NCBI GenBank assembly: GCA_002402905.1
Contig: DHGT01000152.1
Location: 1 to 54,352, forward strand
Length of the DNA stretch: 54,352 bases
Direction: 5' to 3'
Origin: Desulfatitalea sp. UBA4791
GTDB taxonomy: Bacteria; Desulfobacterota; Desulfobacteria; Desulfobacterales; Desulfosarcinaceae
The position numbers and the translations under genes are program-made. The notes under the pieces are model-generated. The model saw only the letters and a list, made by a program, of their open reading frames with translations, was not told the origin of the DNA and did no database searches. Positions 16,778 to 25,128 of the stretch are shown piece by piece (position 1 is the stretch's first letter; every line of letters starts with the position of its first letter).

Positions 16778-16797
16778 ATTCCAGATCAGGAGACAAT

Positions 16798-18339
16798 ATG
16801 ACCATCGACGAGAACAACTTTTTCCGCGAATCCACCCTGCGGATTTGCAGCAGCCTGGATATTGAAAAAGCCATGCAGCGCTGCCTGCAGTTTCTGGTGG
16901 AGATTATTCCGGCCAGTCGCATGTGCTTCCATGTCTACGACCGCGAGCTGGGCATCGTGGAGACCGTGGCCATGGCCACGGCCAACACTTGCGAAGCCAT
17001 GGCCCAGCGTACGCCGCTGTCGGCCCGGGGCCGCCGGCAGGTCGAGGAACAGCGCGCATCGCGTACCAAGCTGGTCGAGCGCATGGGCGACGATGCCGTG
17101 GCTGGGCCGGTGGTACGCCATTTCGGCGCCGAGGATCTTTCCGGCCTGTTGCTCGATCTGGCCCTGGAGCGCAAGTTCATCGGCACGGTTTCCGTTTTCG
17201 GGGAGCCGGGACGGCGATTCAATGCCGAGCACGTGAGCCTGCTCTCCCTCTTGAACATGCCGTTCGCCATCGCCCTGGCCAACAGCCTGCGATATCGTGA
17301 ACTGCGCAAGCTGCGCGACATGCTGGCCGATGACAACCGCTATCTGCAGGACGAACTGCGCCAGATCGCCGGTGAAGAGGTGGTCGGTGCCGCATACGGC
17401 CTCAGGGACATCATGGAGATGGTGCACCAGGTGGCGCCGCTGGACAGCCCCGTCCTGCTGCTGGGTGAAACCGGCGTGGGCAAGGAGGTGCTGGCCAACG
17501 CCATTCACCGTCTCTCCTCGCGCCGCAACGGACCTTTTATCCGGGTCAACTGCGGCGCCATTCCGGGCACCCTCATGGACAGCGAGCTCTTCGGCCACGA
17601 AAAGGGGGCCTTCACCGGGGCTCTCGCTCGAAAGCGGGGTCGATTCGAGCGTGCTGACGGCGGCACGATCTTCCTGGACGAGATCGGTGAGCTTTCGGCC
17701 GAGGCCCAGGTGCGCCTGTTGCGGGTTCTGCAGGACAAGGCCATCGAGCGGGTGGGCGGCAGTGAAACCGTCCACATCGATATCCGGGTGATCGCCGCCA
17801 CCCATCGCAACCTCGAACAGATGCTGACCGACGGCCAGTTCCGCGAAGACCTCTACTTCCGCTTGCGCGTGTTTCCCATCGTCATCCCCCCGCTGCGTCA
17901 GCGCAGCGAGGACATACCGGCCCTGGTTCAGCATTTCATTCAGAAAAAGGCGCGTGAGATGAAGCTTTCGGTGGTTCCCGGTGTGGCGCCAGGCGCTTTG
18001 GAACGCCTGATCGGCTACAGCTGGCCGGGCAATGCCCGCGAGTTGGAAAACGCGGTGGAGCGCGCCCTGATCGTCAGCCGGGGCGAGCCCCTGGCGTTCA
18101 AGGATGTCGGTACCGGCGTCATGTCCGCGAGGCCTCAGAAAAACGCATACTTCCCTCGTGAAGTCGTTCAATCGCTGGATACTGTGGCGGCTCAGCATAT
18201 CCGCAAGGTTCTGGACCTGTGTAACGGGCGGGTCGAAGGCGAGCAGGGGGCGGCCCAACTGCTGCGGATTCACCCCTCGACACTGCGCAAGCGGATGAAA
18301 AAGCTGGGGATTGCATTCGGCCGCAATTCCAACAAATAA
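16798..18339 (+). CDS. Sigma-54-dependent activator with GAF-like sensor domain
   Basis: The 513-residue protein has an N-terminal GAF-like sensor (about residues 10-180), a linker helix (LRDMLADDNRYLQDEL), the AAA+ domain with Walker A GETGVGKEVL (about 223), GAFTGA (about 272-277), Walker B IFLDEIGE, and a C-terminal Fis-type helix-turn-helix (LRIHPSTLRKRMKKLGI). The GAFTGA loop is intact, so it should remodel sigma-54 polymerase. ATG 16798 follows AGGAG by 5 nt. It is divergent from the acyl-CoA dehydrogenase gene, which has a sigma-54 promoter, and adjacent to an acyl-CoA ligase; a fatty or aromatic acid-derived signal is a reasonable inference. Confidence 0.93.
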   Translation: MTIDENNFFRESTLRICSSLDIEKAMQRCLQFLVEIIPASRMCFHVYDRELGIVETVAMATANTCEAMAQRTPLSARGRRQVEEQRASRTKLVERMGDDAVAGPVVRHFGAEDLSGLLLDLALERKFIGTVSVFGEPGRRFNAEHVSLLSLLNMPFAIALANSLRYRELRKLRDMLADDNRYLQDELRQIAGEEVVGAAYGLRDIMEMVHQVAPLDSPVLLLGETGVGKEVLANAIHRLSSRRNGPFIRVNCGAIPGTLMDSELFGHEKGAFTGALARKRGRFERADGGTIFLDEIGELSAEAQVRLLRVLQDKAIERVGGSETVHIDIRVIAATHRNLEQMLTDGQFREDLYFRLRVFPIVIPPLRQRSEDIPALVQHFIQKKAREMKLSVVPGVAPGALERLIGYSWPGNARELENAVERALIVSRGEPLAFKDVGTGVMSARPQKNAYFPREVVQSLDTVAAQHIRKVLDLCNGRVEGEQGAAQLLRIHPSTLRKRMKKLGIAFGRNSNK

Positions 18340-18479
18340 AGTACGGCAGGGGTGACAGAGAATCTGCAGTAGGCAAATACCGACAATAAAAGCTGAGTTT
18401 TTTTGTGGTGTGTATTACTACTGGCGTCAACTCGAAACGACCACCCCGTGCGCGCACCTTTGCTGAACCTGCGGACAGC

Positions 18480-20126
18480 CTACTTGAACTGTTGCCGCAT
18501 CTCTTTTTTGTTGAGCTTGCCGACGCTGGTCTTGGGCAATGCATCGGTGATCACGATGCGGTCGGGCACGCCGAATTTGGGAATGGTGCCATCCTCGGCG
18601 AATTTTGCCACAAAGCTCCTGATTGACTCATCGGTGGTGGTGGCCTTCTGGTCGGGCTTGGGAACCACCAGGGCCATTGGCCGTTCGCCCCATTTTTCGT
18701 CGGGCACGCCGATGACCGCCACTTCACTGACCCCCGGATGCCGGCTGATGATGTCTTCCAGTTCGAGGGAGGAGATCCACTCGCCGCCGGTCTTGATGAC
18801 GTCCTTGAGGCGGTCGGTGATCTGCAGGTAGCCCTCCTCGTCGATGTACCCGATATCGCCGGTGTGCAGCCAGCCGTTGGCCCACAGCTCCTCACTGCGC
18901 TCTTTGTCCTTCAAATAGCCCTGGGTCAGCCAGGGCGAGCGCACCACCACCTCGCCGGTACTCTTGCCGTCGTGGGGCATGGGTTTGCCGTTGGCGTCGA
19001 TGACTTCCAGCACCACGTTGGTCACCGGCAATCCGGTGCGGCAGCGGACCTTGACCTGCTCTTCCTGGCTCCAGGCGTTCATGTGGGGCTTGATGATTGC
19101 GATGGTCAGCAGCGGGCAGGTTTCCGACATGCCATACGCCGCGTAGACGTTGATGCCCAGTTTCAAGGCAGCCTCGCACAAACCGCGTGGCAGGGCCGAT
19201 CCGCCGATGATCACCTTCCAACCGCTCAGATCGAGTTTTTGCACCGCGGGGCTGGAGACCAGCATGTGCAGAATGGTCGGCACGCAGTGGGAGAAGGTCA
19301 CCTTTTCGGTCAGCTTGAGTCGGATCAGCATCTCTGGTTCGTAGCGGCCGGGGTAGACCTGCTTGGCGCCGATCAAGGTCATGGCATAGGGCATGCCCCA
19401 GGCGTGTACATGGAACATGGGGGTGATGGGCATGTAGACATCGTTGGAGTTGATATTGGCCTGGGCGGCGTAGGATCCGGAAGCCGTCAGCAGGGCGTAG
19501 GTATGCAGCACCAGTTGGCGGTGGCTGAAAAACACCCCCTTGGGCAGTCCGGTGGTGCCGGTGGTGTAGAACGTGGTGGCCATGGTGTTTTCATCCAGAT
19601 CCGGGAAGTCGTATTCGCTGTCCGCGGCTTCAAGCAGGTCCTCGTATTCGCCGTCCAGGGTCAGCTTGGTGGCCGGCACTGGCTTGCCGTCGGCGATCAG
19701 CACGATCTTTTTCACGGTGGTGAACTGGTCTTTGACCGCCTCGAGCATGGGCAAAAACTCATGATGGACCAGGATGACGTCATCCTCGGCATGGTTGATC
19801 GTGTAGATCAATTGTTCCGGTGAGAGGCGGATGTTGATCGTGTGCAGCACGGCACCCATCATGGGTACGGCGAAAAAGCACTCCAGGTAGCGGTGGCTGT
19901 CCCATTCCATCACGGCCACGGTGTGGCCCGGTTCGACACCGAGTTTTTTCAGGGCGTTGGCCAATTTTCCCACCCGTTTACCGAAATCGGCATAGGTGTA
20001 GCGCATCTGGTCGCGGTAGACGATTTCCTGCTTGGGCGAATAGATCAGCGGGGTGCGCAGCAGATTTTTGATCAGCAGCGGAAAACCATAAGCGGAAGGG
20101 GTGGGTTGGATCAGTTTAGCGGGCAT
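18480..20126 (-). CDS. AMP-forming acyl-CoA ligase (fatty-acid/medium-chain type)
   Basis: This 548-residue adenylate-forming enzyme activates a carboxylic acid to its CoA thioester. Motifs: the P-loop-like TTGTTGLPKGVFFSH, YGMSETCPLL, the A8 hinge region GWLHTGDIGYIDEEGYLQITDRLKDVIKTGGEWIS (split across about residues 410-445), and the catalytic Lys in PKTSVGKLNKK near the C-terminus. Most like FadD3/long-chain and medium-chain acyl-CoA synthetases of the DMSP-lyase/AMP-ligase class. ATG 20126 follows a strong AAGGAGGACGT. A sigma-54 promoter lies about 85 bp upstream. It faces the activator at 16798-18339 tail to tail and follows the activator at 20438-22582 on the same strand. Confidence 0.92.
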   Translation of the reverse strand: MPAKLIQPTPSAYGFPLLIKNLLRTPLIYSPKQEIVYRDQMRYTYADFGKRVGKLANALKKLGVEPGHTVAVMEWDSHRYLECFFAVPMMGAVLHTINIRLSPEQLIYTINHAEDDVILVHHEFLPMLEAVKDQFTTVKKIVLIADGKPVPATKLTLDGEYEDLLEAADSEYDFPDLDENTMATTFYTTGTTGLPKGVFFSHRQLVLHTYALLTASGSYAAQANINSNDVYMPITPMFHVHAWGMPYAMTLIGAKQVYPGRYEPEMLIRLKLTEKVTFSHCVPTILHMLVSSPAVQKLDLSGWKVIIGGSALPRGLCEAALKLGINVYAAYGMSETCPLLTIAIIKPHMNAWSQEEQVKVRCRTGLPVTNVVLEVIDANGKPMPHDGKSTGEVVVRSPWLTQGYLKDKERSEELWANGWLHTGDIGYIDEEGYLQITDRLKDVIKTGGEWISSLELEDIISRHPGVSEVAVIGVPDEKWGERPMALVVPKPDQKATTTDESIRSFVAKFAEDGTIPKFGVPDRIVITDALPKTSVGKLNKKEMRQQFK

Positions 20127-20208
20127 ACGTCCTCCTTGGGTAGATGGGTTGGTTGTGTGTTGCGTTTATTGGTCTGATTGGATTGGGTGATACTGTTGGA
20201 CGATGTGC

Positions 20209-20224
20209 AGCAAGGAAAGTGCCA
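20209..20224 (-). promoter_or_regulatory. Sigma-54 promoter of the acyl-CoA ligase
   Basis: Minus-strand TGGCAC-TTTCC-TTGCT is a near-consensus -24/-12 element with GG-N10-GC spacing. It lies in the 311-bp gap between the ligase and the upstream sigma-54 activator, about 85 bp before the ligase ATG. Apart from it, the gap (20127-20437) shows only a small hairpin (CGAGT/ACTCG near 20412-20430) and no gene. Confidence 0.75.
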
Positions 20225-20437
20225 GCACGGCGGAAACGGTTTCTTGAATGGCTTTTTATTTATATTTCAGAAGGTTTGGATAGAGGCCGATGGAGACCCA
20301 AAATGAGTTTGTTGAGCGGGTGTGGCACGTATGACTCGGCGGCCCAACGATTTAAACGATAATTTATTGAAATTAAACGCAATAGGCAATTTTTCGTAAA
20401 ATTTCCCAAAACGAGTCATAAATAACTCGCACTGGGT

Positions 20438-22582
20438 TCATTCGTTTTGAATCCCGAGTTTCCGCAGTTTCAAATAGAGGGTTTTGCGCTCGATACCGAG
20501 AATCGACGCCACCCGCGTGCGGTTCCACTGGTGGCGATTGAGCAGGGAAAAGAGGTAGGCCCGTTCAAACTCCTGAACCGCATCGCGCAGCGGCCCTTCT
20601 CCCGGGCGCACCGTCACCGGCACATTTTCCGTGCCCCCACTGCCCGATTGGCCCTGGAAATCCATAAAATCTAAAGAGTTAAAGCTCATGTAGCGCTGGA
20701 TCGTATTTTCCAGCTGGCGGACATTGCCCGGCCAACCATAGTTGATGAGCGTCTCCAGCTCATGGCCGCGCAGGGTGTTGACCCCCTGCTCCTTGCCGTA
20801 CTTGGCCAGAAAGTGATCCACCAGCAGGGGGATGTCTTCGCGGCGCTCGCGAAGCGGCGGCAGCTGGATGGGGAAGATGTGGATGCGATAAAAAAAATCC
20901 TCGCGCATGCGTCCCTTTTCCAGCAGTTGCACCAGGCCTTTGTTGGTGGCGCTGATGATGCGCGCGCGGCTTTTTTGGGTCTCGAGTCCGCCTATGGGGG
21001 TATAGCCGCCGCCTTCGAGCACCCGCAGCAGCTTGACCTGCATCTCTTCCTTGATTTCGCCCAGTTCGTCGAGAAAGAGCGTGCCGTCGTCCGCGTAGTC
21101 GAACAGGCCCGGTTTGGTCTGATCCGCTCCGGTAAACGCCCCCTTTTTATATCCGAAAAATTCGCTCTCCATCAGATGGGGCGGGATGGCGCCGCAGTTG
21201 ACCGGCACGAAACGACGGCCGCCGCGTTCGCTCAGATCGTGAATGGCCCGCGCCACCAGCTCTTTGCCGGTGCCCGATTCGCCGTAGATGATCACGTTGG
21301 CGTCGGTGGCCGCGGCCCTGAGAATCAACTCGTAGACCTTCTGCATGGCCGCGCTTTTGCCCACGATGTCGCCGAACCGGTAGCGCTCCTTGATGGCGGC
21401 CCGCAGGCGGATGTTCTCCTGCTGCAGGCGCGCCTCCTTTTCCTTGAGGTCGAGTTCGGCCTGCTTGCGCTTGTGAATATCCACGATCACGGTCTGGCGC
21501 TCGGCCACCGCGTCGTTGGCACCGAAAATCGGTGACCCCACGGCAAAATACCAGCGGCCGTCGATGGGGTTGAGGAACTCGCGATGCACCGTTTCACCCC
21601 TGAACACCTCTTCCTGGCCGCACCAGGGGCAAGGTGCGTCCAGACGGAAAATGGCCTCGTGGCACAAAAGGCCGAGACACTCCTGGCCGATGACCGCGCG
21701 CAGGGTCTTGTTGGCAAAGGTCAGGCGCCGATCCCGCGAACAGGCATAGGCGAACCCGCCGAACGCCTCGAGGATGCCACTGAGTTTCGATTCGCTGGAA
21801 CGCAGGTTGCGCTCGGCCTGCTTCAGTGAGGTGATGTCGACGAGCGATGCCACGCTGCGGTCGGTGCCCGTGATCATGCCCACCCGCAGCCAGATATTTT
21901 TGATATTGCCGAAATTGTCCCGCAACTTGAACTCATACTCGACCGGAACCTGTTCCGGGTGGTGGCGGCGCATACGGTGATAGCGCAGCATCCGGTCGCG
22001 GTCCTCCTCGTCGGCGATCACCGACGTCCAGGTCATCTTACCCTCGATCTCCTCCTTGGTGAAACCCAGCATCTGGGCAAATCCCGCGTTGGCCATGGAA
22101 ATGGTCGTGTCCTGCTCGATGATGATGGTGCCGGCGCCCGTATTTTCAAAGACGCTGCGGTATTGCGCCTCCCGTTTTTCCAGGGTTCGGGCAATGTCGA
22201 TCTCCTGGGACATGTCCTGCACGAAGCTGTCCAGGTAATCGATGCTGCCGTCTGGCCGCCGGGCCGTGCGCACATGCACGCGGCAGGGCAGGGCCGTGCC
22301 GTCCTTGCGGCGGAAACGGTTTTCGAACATGTAGGGTTGATTTTGGGACAGAATCGTCTCGACGAAGGCCTGGCGGCTCTGGGGGATCGCATAGGAGTTG
22401 CCGACAAAATGGCCGGCCGCCTCGATGTATTCTGCGGCCGACCCATAGCCCAGCATGCGGGCCATGGCCGGATTGGCATTGATGATCGTGCCATCCAGCC
22501 GGGTCTGCAGGATGCCGATGGGAGCATGCTCGAAAAGCTGCTCGTAGTAATCGCTGCCCGGGATGTCGAAAGCGGGTTTCAT
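20438..22582 (-). CDS. Sigma-54-dependent activator with three PAS domains
   Basis: The protein is 714 residues. PAS repeats begin near residues 8 (YYEQLFEHAPIGILQTRLDG), 130 (YRSVFENTGAGTIIIEQD) and 255 (KLSGILEAFGGFAYACS); the third contains CPWCGQEEVF, which resembles a small Cys cluster. A coiled-coil linker (KQAELDLKEKEARLQQE) leads to the AAA+ domain: GESGTGKELVARAIH, KKGAFTGAD, LFLDELGE. A Fis-type helix-turn-helix (ASILGIERKTLYLKLRKLG) ends the protein. ATG 22582 is chosen for AAGGAG 5 nt upstream; the frame is open further but without a site. No transmembrane segment, so PAS signals are cytoplasmic. It probably controls the ligase downstream and possibly the divergent dehydratase-like gene. 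Confidence 0.93.
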   Translation of the reverse strand: MKPAFDIPGSDYYEQLFEHAPIGILQTRLDGTIINANPAMARMLGYGSAAEYIEAAGHFVGNSYAIPQSRQAFVETILSQNQPYMFENRFRRKDGTALPCRVHVRTARRPDGSIDYLDSFVQDMSQEIDIARTLEKREAQYRSVFENTGAGTIIIEQDTTISMANAGFAQMLGFTKEEIEGKMTWTSVIADEEDRDRMLRYHRMRRHHPEQVPVEYEFKLRDNFGNIKNIWLRVGMITGTDRSVASLVDITSLKQAERNLRSSESKLSGILEAFGGFAYACSRDRRLTFANKTLRAVIGQECLGLLCHEAIFRLDAPCPWCGQEEVFRGETVHREFLNPIDGRWYFAVGSPIFGANDAVAERQTVIVDIHKRKQAELDLKEKEARLQQENIRLRAAIKERYRFGDIVGKSAAMQKVYELILRAAATDANVIIYGESGTGKELVARAIHDLSERGGRRFVPVNCGAIPPHLMESEFFGYKKGAFTGADQTKPGLFDYADDGTLFLDELGEIKEEMQVKLLRVLEGGGYTPIGGLETQKSRARIISATNKGLVQLLEKGRMREDFFYRIHIFPIQLPPLRERREDIPLLVDHFLAKYGKEQGVNTLRGHELETLINYGWPGNVRQLENTIQRYMSFNSLDFMDFQGQSGSGGTENVPVTVRPGEGPLRDAVQEFERAYLFSLLNRHQWNRTRVASILGIERKTLYLKLRKLGIQNE

Positions 22583-23029
22583 GGGGCTCCTTTTTCCAAG
22601 TGGTCGCGGGCAAAAATACAGTGACGCAACGAGATGGTCGAGGCGCCCGTCCCGTAAGGCGCGAGAAGCGAGAATAGCGGGCCTATTTGAGCGCCGAGCA
22701 ACGCAGTCGGGACGGGATGCATCGGCCATCGAATGCCGCTGTATTTATGCTTGCGACTACTAAGCCATCTCAAAAAGCACCCCGGCATGCAAGACCAATT
22801 TTGACGGCGCCGTCCGGAAAGGACATTGGATTTTCGATGGTGGTTCAATTTTTGAGGTTGATTTCCGGCGGCAACCTGCTATTGTTTTCCGAGCGAGCGT
22901 TCGGAATTTTTTTGTGTTGGCTTTTTGGGCTCCGAGAGTGATGGGGTGGGGTCTATCTCCGCCCTGTGGAAACCCGAACGCTGTAGAAATCCACCCTGCC
23001 CGATCGACCCAAAGAAAGGAAAGACCGCC
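22583..23029. other. Divergent intergenic region, 447 bp
   Basis: No gene is seen. Two weak -24/-12-like sites keep the GG-N10-GC core only: minus strand 22751-22767 (TGGCTTAGTAGTCGCAA) towards the activator, and plus strand 22967-22982 (TGGAAACCCGAACGCT) towards the dehydratase-like gene. Neither is good enough to call. Confidence 0.3.
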
Positions 23030-24565
23030 ATGATCAGAACAGTCGAACAATACCTGGAGAGCCTGGACGACGGCCGCGAAATGTGGTGCATGGGGGAAAA
23101 GGTCAAGGATGTACGCACACACCCCACCCTCAGCGGCATCATCCGCATCGCGGCCCTGGACTACGTGCTGCCCCACCATCCGGACTACCGACACCTCTTC
23201 GTCACCCAGGACGAGGACGGCGAAGACGTTAACTACCTGCTGACCGCCCCCAGGAATTCCGAAGATCTTCTGCGCCGAAGGGAGTGCTTCGCCACGGCCA
23301 TGCGCGCCGGGGGCGGGGTGCTGCTCCACTGCATGGGCGCCGACGCCCTGGCCGCCTTCACCGTGACGGCCAATGCCATGGACAAGGCCCTGGGCACCGA
23401 CTATTCGGCGCGCGTGGAGAACTACCGACGGATACTCATGAAGCAGGACCTGGGCATCACCGGCGCCATCACCGACGTCAAAGGCGACCGCAGCCTGCAC
23501 CCCTCCCAGCAGAAGCAGCACCCCGATTATTACCTGCGCGTGGTCGACCGCCAGAAGGAGGGCATCGTGGTGCGCGGCGCCAAGGTGCACATCAGCGCTT
23601 CGCCCTGCGCCAACGAACTGCTCTGCTCGCCGTGCCGCACGCACGGGGAGGCGGACAAGGACTACGCCCTGGCCTTTGCCGTGCCGTGCAACGCCAAGGG
23701 GGTCAAGATGCTGGCCGTGGAGCCGGTCACCCGCACCTATGGCGCCGAAGGGCTCTTCGACTACCCCAAGACCAGCGCCCTGCAGCCCACCGAGTGCCTG
23801 ATCGTCTTCGACGACGTCTTCGTGCCCTGGGAGCGGGTCTTCATGTGCGGTGAGTGGCAGTTCTCGCGCACACTGGCTTACGCCTTCGGCAGCTACCACC
23901 GCCTTTTCGGCACCTGCAAGATGATCGGCAAGCTCGAGGCCATCACCGGTGCCGCGGCCCTGGTGGCCGACTACAACGGTGTGGCCCAGGTCGACCATGT
24001 GCGCAAGAAGCTGGCCTGGATGGCCATGATCACTCACATGACCGCCGAGCTGGGCAAGGCCGCCTGCATCGACCCGGTCAAGGAGTTCGGCATGGAGGTG
24101 GCCATGCCCAACCCCATGTCCATCAATGCCGCCAAGTTCACCTTCGCCAGCAACTTCCACCAGATGTGCCAGCATCTGCAGGACATCGCCGGCGGCCTGT
24201 GCACCACCGTGCCGGCCTACCGCGACTGGCAGAACAGCGACATCCAGCCCTACATCGAAAAGTATCTCAGCGCCGTGGACGGGGTGCCCACCGAGCACCG
24301 CTTGCGCCTCATGCGCCTGATCAAGGACGTAACCTGCAACTACTGGCAGATCGACACCATCCACGGCGAAGGCTCCATGGCCGCCCAACAGATGCACCTA
24401 TACGGAAGCGCCGACTGGAACAAACTCAAGGCTGCCGCCAAGCGCGCCGCCCACATCGACGGCTGGCAGGACGACCCCACCTACGGCCGCCTGGTGAGCG
24501 CCGAGGATGTGCCTATGCCGCCCGTGGACGAAAGCTATGTCAGCTTTCCCAAAGCATTGAAGTAG
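23030..24565 (+). CDS. 4-hydroxybutyryl-CoA dehydratase-like (4-hydroxyphenylacetate 3-hydroxylase family) protein
   Basis: The 511-residue protein has the HpaB/AbfD flavoprotein fold: N-terminal TVEQYLESLDDGREMW, central KVHISASPCANELLCSPCR, DDVFVPWERVF and a helical C-terminal domain (GLCTTVPAYRDW). Real 4-hydroxybutyryl-CoA dehydratases carry a [4Fe-4S] cluster on three Cys and one His (C99, C103, H292, C299 in the clostridial enzyme). Here C101 and H290 correspond and a Cys occurs at 296, but the first ligand position is V97. It may therefore lack the normal cluster or do a different reaction such as a flavin-only dehydratase/isomerase. ATG 23030 follows AAAGGA. GC content and codon use are the highest in this area. 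Neighbouring sigma-54 activators and acyl-CoA genes imply a CoA-ester substrate. Confidence 0.8.
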   Translation: MIRTVEQYLESLDDGREMWCMGEKVKDVRTHPTLSGIIRIAALDYVLPHHPDYRHLFVTQDEDGEDVNYLLTAPRNSEDLLRRRECFATAMRAGGGVLLHCMGADALAAFTVTANAMDKALGTDYSARVENYRRILMKQDLGITGAITDVKGDRSLHPSQQKQHPDYYLRVVDRQKEGIVVRGAKVHISASPCANELLCSPCRTHGEADKDYALAFAVPCNAKGVKMLAVEPVTRTYGAEGLFDYPKTSALQPTECLIVFDDVFVPWERVFMCGEWQFSRTLAYAFGSYHRLFGTCKMIGKLEAITGAAALVADYNGVAQVDHVRKKLAWMAMITHMTAELGKAACIDPVKEFGMEVAMPNPMSINAAKFTFASNFHQMCQHLQDIAGGLCTTVPAYRDWQNSDIQPYIEKYLSAVDGVPTEHRLRLMRLIKDVTCNYWQIDTIHGEGSMAAQQMHLYGSADWNKLKAAAKRAAHIDGWQDDPTYGRLVSAEDVPMPPVDESYVSFPKALK

Positions 24566-24898
24566 GCCACCTCAAATCTTGATGTATGGATTGAGCTCTC
24601 ACCGGAAAATGCCGATAAGGTTATTAAGGCGCTCGAAGAATTTGGTTTTGGATCATTGGGGCTCAACCCCGAAGATTTCCTTGAAAGCGACCAGATTATC
24701 CAACTTGGTTATCCTCCGAACAGAATCGATATTTTGACGTCCTTAAAAGAAATAAAATTTGAGGACTGCTATAAAGCAAGGGTTGAGGTTGATATCAAAG
24801 GTCTCAAAATAAATTTTATTGATCTTCAAAATCTGAAGCATAATAAACGGGCTACTGGTCGTCCGCAAGACTTGGCCGATGCGGAGAATTTAGAATAA
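24566..24898 (+). pseudogene. 5'-truncated nucleotidyltransferase-like gene (C-terminal stump)
   Basis: From just after the stop codon of the preceding gene, and in the same frame, the translation reads ATSNLDVWIELSPENADKVI, then FGFGSLGL, DQIIQLGYPPNRIDILT and NKRATGRPQDLADAENLE. This is the usual C-terminal two thirds of a small nucleotidyltransferase family in which LDxWI carries an active-site Asp. The N-terminus and start codon are missing. Base composition is clearly more AT-rich than the gene upstream. It is a relic joined directly to the 3' end of the dehydratase-like gene. Confidence 0.65.
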
Positions 24899-25128
24899 TC
24901 CAAGCTGAACGGCCAACATGTCGCTGGTCGGGACGGCGAGGATCATTGCCCCCCACAGCTCGTCATCAGGCTTTGAGAGTGATTCCCAGAACCAGATGAT
25001 ACTCGCTACGTGGATAAGAACTGAGAGAACAACACAAGGAGCCGATTTGCAGGGTGTTGCCAGGACGATTACCCACAGAAATCTGAAAGACTGCAAACAA
25101 GTCGGTTATGCGTAAAAGAAAGGGCCTC

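Noticed and set aside
20320..20336. Plus-strand TGGCAC resembling a -24 element
   Set aside because: No GC at the required 10-bp distance and no plus-strand gene follows it.
22967..22982. TGGAAACCCGAACGCT as sigma-54 promoter of the dehydratase-like gene
   Set aside because: Only the GG-N10-GC core fits; -24 and -12 flanks do not match the consensus.
22760..24397. 545-codon minus-strand frame opposite the dehydratase-like gene
   Set aside because: Shadow in high-GC DNA; His/Gly/Val-rich with no signature, whereas the plus strand encodes a recognised family.
24899..25128. Possible small gene between the nucleotidyltransferase stump and the M24 gene
   Set aside because: Short frames on both strands lack ribosome-binding sites and domain-like sequence.
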